From contig JABGRG010000070.1 of NCBI GenBank assembly GCA_018648445.1, positions 1 through 20,917 of the forward strand: 20,917 nucleotides of DNA, in the 5' to 3' direction. Below, piece by piece: positions 15,245-20,917 of this stretch; the stretch's first letter is position 1, and every line of letters starts with the position of its first letter. A program made the translations under genes and the position numbers. This DNA comes from Rhodospirillales bacterium (GTDB lineage Bacteria; Pseudomonadota; Alphaproteobacteria; Rhodospirillales_A; JACZKS01). The notes under the pieces were generated by a model. The model saw only the letters and a list, made by a program, of their open reading frames with translations. It made no database searches and had not been told where the DNA came from.

Positions 15245-16243
15245 ATGACCCCTGATGAAATAAGGGCCGCTCTTGTGCGGCTGGGCGTTGCCGGGAAAGG
15301 CGAAAATCCGCGCATTGAAGCGCTTAAGGGCGGGGTATCCTCTGACATTTTCCGCGTCGATCTGGATAGCGGTCCGGTCTGCATCAAACGCGCTTTGCCC
15401 AAGCTGAAGGTCGCCGCCGACTGGCGTGCGCCGGTCGAACGCAACACTTATGAGTTCGAGTGGATGCGTGTCGCTTTCGACATCGAACCGACCAGTGTTC
15501 CCGAGCTTTTGGCTGCCGATGTCGAAGCCGGTCTTTTCGTCATGCGGTTTCTCGATCCCGAACGCTATCCCTTGTGGAAAGAACAACTGCGCGACGGCAA
15601 CGCGGATATCGGCACGGCCAAAGCCGTGGGCGATCGGTTGGTTCGTATTCATGCCGCCACGGCGGGCGAGGCTGCCATTGCCGAAACATTCCCCACCGAT
15701 CACATCTTCCATCCCATCCGTCTGGAGCCGTACCTGCTGGCCACGGCGCGCGCCCATCCCGATCATGCCGCCGTTCTGGAGGAATTGGCCGAGACGACGC
15801 TGAACACCAAGAAGGCACTGGTGCACGGTGACGTCAGCCCGAAAAACATTCTGGCGGGGCCGGACGGTCCCGTGTTTCTAGATGCCGAATGCGCCTGGTA
15901 CGGCGATCCTGCGTTTGATCTTGCTTTTTGCATGAATCACCTGCTTCTGAAGTGTTTGTGGACGCCTTCGGCAACGCCCGGCTTCCTGAACTGTTTCGAT
16001 GCTCTGGCGGCGGTTTATCTGAATGGTGTCACCTGGGAGCCTGTCGAAGTACTGGAAAGGCGGGTTGCCAATTTGCTTCCGGGACTGTTTCTGGCCCGCG
16101 TCGATGGCAAATCGCCGGTCGAATACTTGACCGAGGCAAGCGATAAGGAACGGGTGCGTCGTGTCGCAATGGCGCTGCTTGCCGATCTTCCGGATCGGTT
16201 GGGTATTGTAAGGGATGCTTGGAAAAGGGAGGTGGGCCAATGA
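15245..16243 (+). CDS. APH-fold small-molecule kinase
   Basis: The 332-residue protein belongs to the aminoglycoside-phosphotransferase/choline-kinase superfamily. Visible parts are the ATP-binding Lys48 (GPVCIKRA), the catalytic loop HGDVSPKNIL (His194, Asp196, Asn201), and the metal-binding FLDAECAWYGDPAFDLAF (Asp213, Asp221). The C-terminal third (KCLW onwards) is helical and probably forms the substrate pocket. It is cytoplasmic. AGGAGG precedes the ATG. Its stop overlaps the start of an enolase paralogue in an ATGA, so the two act together: the kinase probably phosphorylates a sugar or hydroxy-acid that the enolase-like enzyme then uses. 5-Methylthioribose kinase is one possible relative; antibiotic resistance is unlikely in this context. 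Confidence 0.82.
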   Translation: MTPDEIRAALVRLGVAGKGENPRIEALKGGVSSDIFRVDLDSGPVCIKRALPKLKVAADWRAPVERNTYEFEWMRVAFDIEPTSVPELLAADVEAGLFVMRFLDPERYPLWKEQLRDGNADIGTAKAVGDRLVRIHAATAGEAAIAETFPTDHIFHPIRLEPYLLATARAHPDHAAVLEELAETTLNTKKALVHGDVSPKNILAGPDGPVFLDAECAWYGDPAFDLAFCMNHLLLKCLWTPSATPGFLNCFDALAAVYLNGVTWEPVEVLERRVANLLPGLFLARVDGKSPVEYLTEASDKERVRRVAMALLADLPDRLGIVRDAWKREVGQ

Positions 16244-17535
16244 ACCCGCATGTTGTCACCGGGGTCAAGGGTCGCCGGGTATGGGATTCGCGCGGTCGTC
16301 CCACGGTCGAGGTGGAAATCGATTTGGCGGGCGGGGCCGTGGGCCGGGCCATCGCCCCGGCGGGCGCGTCGACCGGCAGCGGCGAGGCCATTGATCTTCG
16401 TGACGGCGGCGAGCGCCTGGGCGGGTTCGACGTGCAAACGGCGCTGGGAAACGTCAACGGCGAAATCCGGCTTTGCATCGCCGGTATGGATGCCACTGAT
16501 CAGGCGGCGATCGACACCGCACTCATTGAACTGGATGGCACCGAAAACAAAAGCCGTCTCGGCGGCAACGCGACCATTGCCGTTTCTATGGCCGTCGCCC
16601 ACGCCAGGGCGGCTGCGGCGGGTCAGCCGTTATGGCTGTATTTGGGCGGGGACGATGCATGCACTTTGCCGTTGCCCGAGATACAGATTTTCGGCGGCGG
16701 CGCGCACGCGGGCGCGCGCATCGATATTCAGGATTTCATGGTCGTCATGCCCGGCGCGTCCAGCTTCGACGAAGCCCTAGCCTGGACGGCGGACGTTTAC
16801 CGGGTCGCCGGAAAAATGATGGACGAAGCCGGAAAGCTGCAGGGTGTGGCGGACGAGGGCGGCTACTGGCCCGCTTTCGCCACCAACGAGGAAGGTCTGG
16901 AACTTCTAGTCCGAGCAATTGAACGGGCCGGGCTTGTTCCGGGCGAACAGGCGGCCATTTCGCTGGACATCGCGGCAACGGAGTTTTGCCACGACGGCCG
17001 TTACAAACTGGCCCTGGAGGAACGCGAACTGGATTCGGACGGCCTAGCCGATCTGCTGGTTTCCTGGGTGGACCGCTATCCTATCATTTCCATTGAAGAC
17101 CCCATGTCCGAAGACGATGCGATTGGCATGCGCCGCTTTACCGAGGCCGTTGGCAACAGGGTCCAGATCGTTGGTGACGATTTCGTCGTTACCAATGCCA
17201 ATCGCATCAAGCGAGCGGCTGGCGACGGCGCGTGCAACGCGGCCCTGATCAAACCCAATCAGGCCGGAACCCTGAGCGAGACCCATGCGGCGCTCAAAGC
17301 CGCCCGTGATGCCGGGTGGGGGGGCATTGTTTCGGCACGTTCGGGGGAAACCGAAGACGTAACGGTGGCCCATCTGGCCGTCGGGTGGGGTGTATTGCAG
17401 TTGAAGGTAGGCTCGTTCGCCAGGGCCGAACGCATGGCCAAATGGAACGAGGTCCTGCGGATAGAGGAACGTTTGGGGGATCGGGCACGGTTCGTTGGTG
17501 GCGCACCGTTCGCTTCCCTGGCCGGCGCTGACTGA
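16240..17535 (+). CDS. Divergent enolase paralogue (enolase superfamily)
   Basis: The 431-residue product aligns by eye over the whole length of enolase: DSRGRPTVEVE, GASTGSGEAIDLRD, the metal ligands Asp243 (LDIAATEF), Glu286 (IEDP) and Asp313 (VGDD), Glu206 (DEGG), the catalytic base Lys338 (LIKPNQ) and Lys389. Two active-site positions differ from housekeeping enolase: the His of the VSHRSGETED motif is Ala367 (VSARSGETED), and the Glu of DIQEF is Asp165. Metal binding and proton abstraction could be retained while phosphate recognition is changed, so the substrate may not be 2-phosphoglycerate. GGAGG before the ATG at 16240 fixes the start, which overlaps the kinase stop. This is presumably a second enolase homologue, the housekeeping gene being elsewhere. 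Confidence 0.85.
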   Translation: MNPHVVTGVKGRRVWDSRGRPTVEVEIDLAGGAVGRAIAPAGASTGSGEAIDLRDGGERLGGFDVQTALGNVNGEIRLCIAGMDATDQAAIDTALIELDGTENKSRLGGNATIAVSMAVAHARAAAAGQPLWLYLGGDDACTLPLPEIQIFGGGAHAGARIDIQDFMVVMPGASSFDEALAWTADVYRVAGKMMDEAGKLQGVADEGGYWPAFATNEEGLELLVRAIERAGLVPGEQAAISLDIAATEFCHDGRYKLALEERELDSDGLADLLVSWVDRYPIISIEDPMSEDDAIGMRRFTEAVGNRVQIVGDDFVVTNANRIKRAAGDGACNAALIKPNQAGTLSETHAALKAARDAGWGGIVSARSGETEDVTVAHLAVGWGVLQLKVGSFARAERMAKWNEVLRIEERLGDRARFVGGAPFASLAGAD

Positions 17536-17568
17536 GGCAAAACCGATTTGGGCCTGTCATAGCTGCGC

Positions 17569-17597
17569 TTGAACTCGACGTTGGGCGCGTTCATTAT
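17569..17597 (+). promoter_or_regulatory. Putative sigma70-type promoter for the lipoprotein gene
   Basis: TTGAAC (17569-17574) and CATTAT (17592-17597) have a 17-base spacer, predicting a transcript start near 17604 and a leader of about 29 bases containing the GGAGGG ribosome site. Confidence 0.35.
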
Positions 17598-17632
17598 TGG
17601 ATTTGACACTACTATATGTGGAGGGCTTAAGA

Positions 17633-18187
17633 ATGATGGCTCCTGGAAAAATCGCGGTATTGCTTTCGTTGGCATTTTTGGCCGGATGTGCATCCCAGGC
17701 GGCTGCGCCCGTGCAGGGCCCAATCCAGCCGGTGGTGGGCGACGTGTTTCATTTGGATGTCGCTCAAATCGAAATTTTCCGACCGGCGGCTGAACCGGGC
17801 ACGGTGATCGATATGTCAACCGCCGTTGAGAACTGGCTGCGCAAACATTTGGTGGCTGTTGGCACGAGTGGCCGTATCCGGGCCGGGATTAACAACGCTG
17901 CGGTTCGCGAATCGGTCATGCGCCGCACCGCGCCGGGCGGAACTTCCTTTAACCGCGTTCGTCAATACGACGGGATGGTCCATGTTCGCATCGATGCGAC
18001 CAATCGTTCGACCGGGCAAGCAGGCTTTGCCGGTGGATCGGCCAGCCGCAGCCAGACCGTCGCGGCGGATATTCAGGTTGCCCAGCAGCATCAGGTGGCT
18101 TCCGATATGGCCGATGCCTTGATGCGCGATTTTTCATACTCGCTGTCGGCCGACGTTCGTCAGCGGCTCGCAAAATTCCTACGATAA
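17633..18187 (+). CDS. Predicted outer-membrane or periplasmic lipoprotein of unknown function
   Basis: The 184-residue product has a type II signal peptide: a Lys near the N-terminus, a hydrophobic stretch and the lipobox LAGC with Cys19. The mature part is a mixed alpha/beta domain of about 150 residues with strands such as QIEIFRP and GMVHVRIDATN, and a C-terminal helix SADVRQRLAKFL. I do not recognise the family; the overall shape recalls small envelope lipoproteins of the YajG or LptE kind, without a firm match. GGAGGG at 17620-17625 fixes the start at the first of two adjacent ATGs; the frame opens earlier at a non-ATG codon but without a ribosome site. It stands alone between the enolase-like gene and the giant adhesin. 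Confidence 0.75.
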   Translation: MMAPGKIAVLLSLAFLAGCASQAAAPVQGPIQPVVGDVFHLDVAQIEIFRPAAEPGTVIDMSTAVENWLRKHLVAVGTSGRIRAGINNAAVRESVMRRTAPGGTSFNRVRQYDGMVHVRIDATNRSTGQAGFAGGSASRSQTVAADIQVAQQHQVASDMADALMRDFSYSLSADVRQRLAKFLR

Positions 18188-18194
18188 AGTTACC

Positions 18195-18237
18195 GCATCG
18201 GAGTCTTTTGCCGCACGGATGGCGACGACTCCGATGC
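18195..18237. repeat. 11-base perfect inverted repeat after the lipoprotein gene
   Basis: GCATCGGAGTC (18195-18205) and GACTCCGATGC (18227-18237) are exact reverse complements with a 21-base loop that can form a small GCC/GGC inner stem. It begins eight bases after the stop codon. The nearest T-run (18250-18254) is too far away for a standard terminator, so it may act as a 3'-end stabiliser, a Rho-linked terminator or a protein site. Confidence 0.6.
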
Positions 18238-18315
18238 AAATCTCCCCGTTTTTGTTGCCGGATTGGGCTATATCCTGTCTGTCGGCGATCTTCGAAAAAC
18301 CGCGGAAATCCGGGC

Positions 18316-18359
18316 CTGTGACGTCCGTCACAGCCAATATCTTTTCTCCCTGATATATT
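18316..18359 (+). promoter_or_regulatory. Perfect CRP-type operator with extended -10 promoter
   Basis: CTGTGACGTCCGTCACAG (18316-18333) is an exact inverted repeat with 8-base arms and contains TGTGA-N6-TCACA without mismatch. TGATATATT at 18351-18359 supplies an extended -10 (TGn plus TATATT). The predicted transcript start, near 18366, is 41.5 bases from the operator centre, the classic class II CRP geometry. This promoter would give the giant repeat gene a leader of about 180 bases. Confidence 0.6.
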
Positions 18360-18426
18360 TGGCAAGACTGGATTGGCGCCTGTGCGCCCGTTTGCACGTA
18401 AGGCTTTGAGTTAATTGATAAAATTT

Positions 18427-18475
18427 TATGGATATTTGGATCGAATCAACGTCGTATTTCTTCGATTTATCCATA
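18427..18475 (+). repeat. AT-rich imperfect hairpin in the predicted leader
   Basis: TATGGATA (18427-18434) pairs with TATCCATA (18468-18475), and inside it ATCGAA (18440-18445) pairs with TTCGAT (18461-18466); the two stems are joined by a 5-base versus 1-base bulge. It lies between the predicted transcript start and the ribosome site of the giant gene, so it could affect mRNA stability or be a palindromic protein-binding site. Confidence 0.4.
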
Positions 18476-18546
18476 TATCTGTCTAGTTCAACGGGGTGCG
18501 TTGCCTGATTTGGGCATAGAGCGAAGTCTCAAAGGGAGAAAGTAAA

Positions 18547-20917
18547 ATGGCCATCAATGATCTCACCGGCGAATTTGGTTTGCCAGAAGGTGTGACCCCG
18601 GATCACGTTGTCGAGGCATCCGGTTCCGATTCATTGATTCTCCCGGAAGGCTTGCCGCTTTCCGACTGTGAAATGGTTCAGGTTGGCGACAATCTGACAC
18701 TTACCGCGCCCGATGGAACGGTGACCGTTGTCGAAGGATATTTCGGCACCGAGAACCCGCCTCAACTGGTTTCTCCCGGCGGTGGCGAGATGGACGGCGA
18801 TATGGTTTCGCAGTTGGCCGGGCCGGTCGCGCCGGGTCAGGTTGCCGATGCCGGTACGGCGGTCGGCGCCCAGCCCATCGGAACGGTTGAAAGCGCCACC
18901 GGCACGGTGACGGCCACCCGTGCCGACGGCACGCAAGTTCAGCTTCAGACCGGCGATCCGGTTTTCCAGGGCGACATTCTGGAAACTTCCGAAGACGGCT
19001 CCATCGGCGTCGTGCTGGCCGATGAGGCGACCTTCTCCATGGCCGAAGACGGCCGCATGGTGCTGGACGAAATGGTCTATGACCCCGGCACGCAGGAAGG
19101 CTCCATCAACCTCGAGATCGTGCAGGGTGTTTTCACCTTTGTCAGTGGCCAGGTGGCCAAGACCGATCCCGATGCCATGACCTTGACCACGCCGGTGGCG
19201 ACCATTGGTATCCGCGGAACCCAGGTGGGTATTGAAATCCCGGATGGCGAGGAAATGAAGGTTGTCCTCATGGAAGAGGGCGACGGCTTCGTCGGCGAAG
19301 TCGTGGTTATGAACGAATCCGGCATTCAGGTCATGAACTCGTCGGCTGAATTCACCACCATTTCCGGCGCGGGCGTGGCGCCTTCGTCGGTTGGAACCAT
19401 GAGCATCAGCGAAATGGTTCAGTCCTTCTCGAGCGCTTTGCAGGCCCTTCCCCAGACCGATACCAACAACGCCAACGACTACGGCATGAAGGAAGAGCTC
19501 GGCGATGCCGGCGACGAGGAAGAAACCGAGGAAGAAGAACTCGCCGACGTCGAGGAAGAAGCCGAGGAAGAGGAAGCAGGCGAAGAAGTCGTTGAGGAAG
19601 AAGTCGTTGAGGAAGAGGTCGAGGAACTCGCTGACGTCGAGGAAGAGGTCGAAGAGATCGCCGAAGAAGAGGTCGAGGAACTCGCCGACGTCGAGGAAGA
19701 GGTCGAAGATCTGCCGGAAGAAGTTGCCGAGGAGGAGGTTGAAGAGGTCGAGGAAGCCGAAGAGCTGGCTGATATCGATGATGTTGGCGACGCTGACGAT
19801 CTTGCTGATTTCGAAACAGCCTCCGGCGATGAAGGCGGTGATGAAGGTGATGATGACACCGAGGAATTGGCCGATGTCGACGATGTCGGTGGCGGCGGCG
19901 ATGACGGCGGCGATGACGCCGATCTGGATGATATTGAAGACCTTGCCGACTTCGAAACAGCGTCCGGTGACGAAGGCGACGACGGGTTCGGCGAATCCGT
20001 CACCAGAGTGAGCCAGCAGTTCGACGATGACGGCACGGGCGACGATTCAGGCGATGGCACGGGCGACGATGGTGACGACGGCACCGGTGGCGTTGAAGGC
20101 AGCGGCACGGGCACCACCACCACCGACGATGGCTCGACAACCGTTGCCAACGCATTCCCGATTGCGACGGGCGGCGACGTGGATGGTACGTCCGAGGACA
20201 CATCCTTTTCCGGACAACTGTCGGCAACCGATCCTGACGGCGTCTCGCTGACCTTCGGCGGTTCGGGAGATACCGCCCACGGCGAGGTTACGATCAACCC
20301 GAACGGCTCCTACACCTATACGCCGGATCCCGATTACAACGGTACGGACAGTTTCACCTTCACCGTTACGGATGGTGACGGAGCTGTCAGTTCCGCCACG
20401 ATTACCTTTGACGTGGCCTCGGTTGACGATGTTCCTGTCGTGACCGTCGCGGACGCAGTTTCTGGCGGCATGGGAACGGAGATTGATCTCGACATTTCCG
20501 CAGCCATGGATGGGGTTACCACCGAGACGGTTGAATCTATTGAAATTGCCGGTGTTCCCACTGGTGCGACGCTGTCGGTCGGAACCGACAATCTCGATGG
20601 AACGTGGACGATTTCGGGCGCCGAGGACTTGGCCGCGCTGGACGGTTTGACGATTACGTCGGCGTCTGATGACAACTCCGACTTCACACTCAGCGTAACG
20701 TCGACATCGACGGACGGTGGAACATCTGATCCTGTCAACATCGAAGTAAACGTCAACGTCGGCCCCGAAGCGGCAGTTGGCACGGGTGCGACTGATGAAG
20801 ACACAGCCTTTAGCGGCCAGCTTTCTGCGACGGACGAGGACGCGGGCGACACGTTGACGTTCGGTCTGGCCGAAGGCGGCGGGGCGGCGAACGGCACGGT
20901 TACGGTTAATGCGGACG
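18547..20917 (+). CDS. Giant FecR-domain, acidic, Ig/cadherin-like repeat protein (3' end outside window)
   Basis: At least 790 residues are encoded with no stop before the window end. Order: a conserved N-terminal region without a signal peptide (LTLTAPDGTVTVVEGYF ... QLAGPVAPGQ); a FecR-like domain at about 115-235 (GTVTATRADGTQVQLQTGD ... VATIGIRGTQVGIE); a Glu/Asp-rich low-complexity linker at about 318-525 with internal repeats; then tandem Ig/cadherin-like domains (EDTSFSGQLSATDPDG ... GSYTYTPDPDYNGTDSFTF) typical of RTX/BapA adhesins. Lack of a signal peptide fits type I secretion through a C-terminal signal, outside the window. Likely a cell-surface or biofilm adhesin, with Asp-rich loops suited to calcium. 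GGGAGAAAG precedes the ATG, and a CRP-type promoter lies upstream. Confidence 0.85.
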   Translation, partial: MAINDLTGEFGLPEGVTPDHVVEASGSDSLILPEGLPLSDCEMVQVGDNLTLTAPDGTVTVVEGYFGTENPPQLVSPGGGEMDGDMVSQLAGPVAPGQVADAGTAVGAQPIGTVESATGTVTATRADGTQVQLQTGDPVFQGDILETSEDGSIGVVLADEATFSMAEDGRMVLDEMVYDPGTQEGSINLEIVQGVFTFVSGQVAKTDPDAMTLTTPVATIGIRGTQVGIEIPDGEEMKVVLMEEGDGFVGEVVVMNESGIQVMNSSAEFTTISGAGVAPSSVGTMSISEMVQSFSSALQALPQTDTNNANDYGMKEELGDAGDEEETEEEELADVEEEAEEEEAGEEVVEEEVVEEEVEELADVEEEVEEIAEEEVEELADVEEEVEDLPEEVAEEEVEEVEEAEELADIDDVGDADDLADFETASGDEGGDEGDDDTEELADVDDVGGGGDDGGDDADLDDIEDLADFETASGDEGDDGFGESVTRVSQQFDDDGTGDDSGDGTGDDGDDGTGGVEGSGTGTTTTDDGSTTVANAFPIATGGDVDGTSEDTSFSGQLSATDPDGVSLTFGGSGDTAHGEVTINPNGSYTYTPDPDYNGTDSFTFTVTDGDGAVSSATITFDVASVDDVPVVTVADAVSGGMGTEIDLDISAAMDGVTTETVESIEIAGVPTGATLSVGTDNLDGTWTISGAEDLAALDGLTITSASDDNSDFTLSVTSTSTDGGTSDPVNIEVNVNVGPEAAVGTGATDEDTAFSGQLSATDEDAGDTLTFGLAEGGGAANGTVTVNAD
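19615..19710 (+). repeat. 54-base tandem repeat in the acidic linker
   Basis: The 41-base stretch at 19615-19655 recurs at 19669-19709 with a single silent difference (GCT/GCC). The 18-residue unit includes EVEELADVEEEVEE. The near-identity indicates recent duplication or continuing slippage within the giant gene. Confidence 0.75.
19801..19977 (+). repeat. Older 12-residue repeat (141-base spacing) in the acidic linker
   Basis: LADFETASGDEG is encoded at 19801-19836 and again at 19942-19977. The protein sequence is identical but five of twelve codons differ at the third position, so the copies are older than the 54-base repeat and the residues appear to be under selection. Confidence 0.75.
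20194..20917 (+). repeat. Tandem Ig/cadherin-like domains, about 201-residue higher-order unit
   Basis: EDTSFSGQLSATDPD (from 20194) and EDTAFSGQLSATDED (from 20797) are homologous domain starts 603 bases apart. Between them lies a second, different domain (about 20420-20760, containing VESIEIAGVPTGATLSVG). The pattern is therefore A-B-A', and more copies probably follow beyond the window. Confidence 0.7.

Larger units (their letters stand above)
18188..18546. other. Regulatory intergenic region upstream of the giant repeat protein
   Basis: This 359-base gap carries, in order, a long inverted repeat just after the lipoprotein stop, a perfect CRP-type palindrome with a well-placed extended -10, and an AT-rich imperfect hairpin in the predicted leader. 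The last 30 bases hold the GGGAGAAAG ribosome site of the giant gene. A 72-codon minus-strand frame (18179-18397) crosses these elements and is not considered real. Confidence 0.6.

Noticed and set aside
18179..18397. 72-codon minus-strand open frame in the gap before the giant gene
   Set aside because: It overlaps the end of the lipoprotein gene, the 11-base inverted repeat and the CRP palindrome, and has no clear ribosome site or family resemblance. The regulatory reading explains the sequence better.
19479..20297. Serine-rich 272-codon minus-strand open frame
   Set aside because: It is the complement of the Glu/Asp-rich linker; GAA/GAG and GAT/GAC repeats read as Ser/Thr-rich on the other strand.

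Overview
The window carries a sulfur-oxidation dsr operon, a nitric-oxide/oxygen-type stress block and several signalling and surface genes. The moderately high GC content, the dsrABEFHC order, the protein style and the Rhizobium-like class III cyclases with TolB/TPR tails suggest an alphaproteobacterium, probably Rhodospirillales-like. That placement is inferred from gene content only. I see no tRNA, rRNA, CRISPR array, insertion sequence or integrase.

Positions 1-3676 (minus strand) hold the proximal half of a reverse-type dissimilatory sulfite reductase operon in the order dsrA-dsrB-dsrE-dsrF-dsrH-dsrC, with dsrC cut by the window edge. dsrEFH marks the oxidative form of the pathway, in which stored or persulfidic sulfur is passed from DsrEFH to DsrC and oxidised to sulfite by DsrAB. 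A 540-base AT-rich divergent gap (3677-4216) separates it from plus-strand genes.

Positions 4217-6624 (plus) encode a small unrecognised protein, a DUF2249 protein, an NnrS/oxidase-subunit-I-like membrane protein and an HHE hemerythrin. A near-consensus FNR/DNR box at 4441-4454 sits at class II distance from a -10 element, pointing to control by low oxygen or NO. Positions 6704-9160 follow with a DHH phosphoesterase-like protein and an S41 (CtpA-type) protease with an unusual lipoprotein-like N-terminus. A convergent secreted EF-hand/amidohydrolase fusion (9161-10321, minus) abuts the protease gene with no spacing.

Positions 10556-15162 (plus) form a signalling block: two paralogous membrane-anchored class III nucleotide cyclases flank a secreted, membrane-anchored bactofilin-like beta-solenoid protein. 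The first cyclase lacks the TPR tail of the second. Three CRP-like operators lie upstream of cyclase 1, the bactofilin-like gene and the giant adhesin at the window end. Each has a TG dinucleotide and a potential -10 at the same offset, as expected for class II CRP promoters. The sequence thus suggests a local cAMP/CRP circuit feeding surface-structure genes; this is inference.

Positions 15245-17535 hold a two-gene operon of an APH-fold small-molecule kinase and a divergent enolase paralogue that keeps the metal ligands and catalytic lysine but has lost a conserved active-site His. A lipoprotein (17633-18187) follows. A 359-base regulatory gap then precedes the start of a giant acidic, FecR-domain, tandem-Ig/cadherin-like repeat protein that runs off the end of the window and is probably exported by a type I secretion system.
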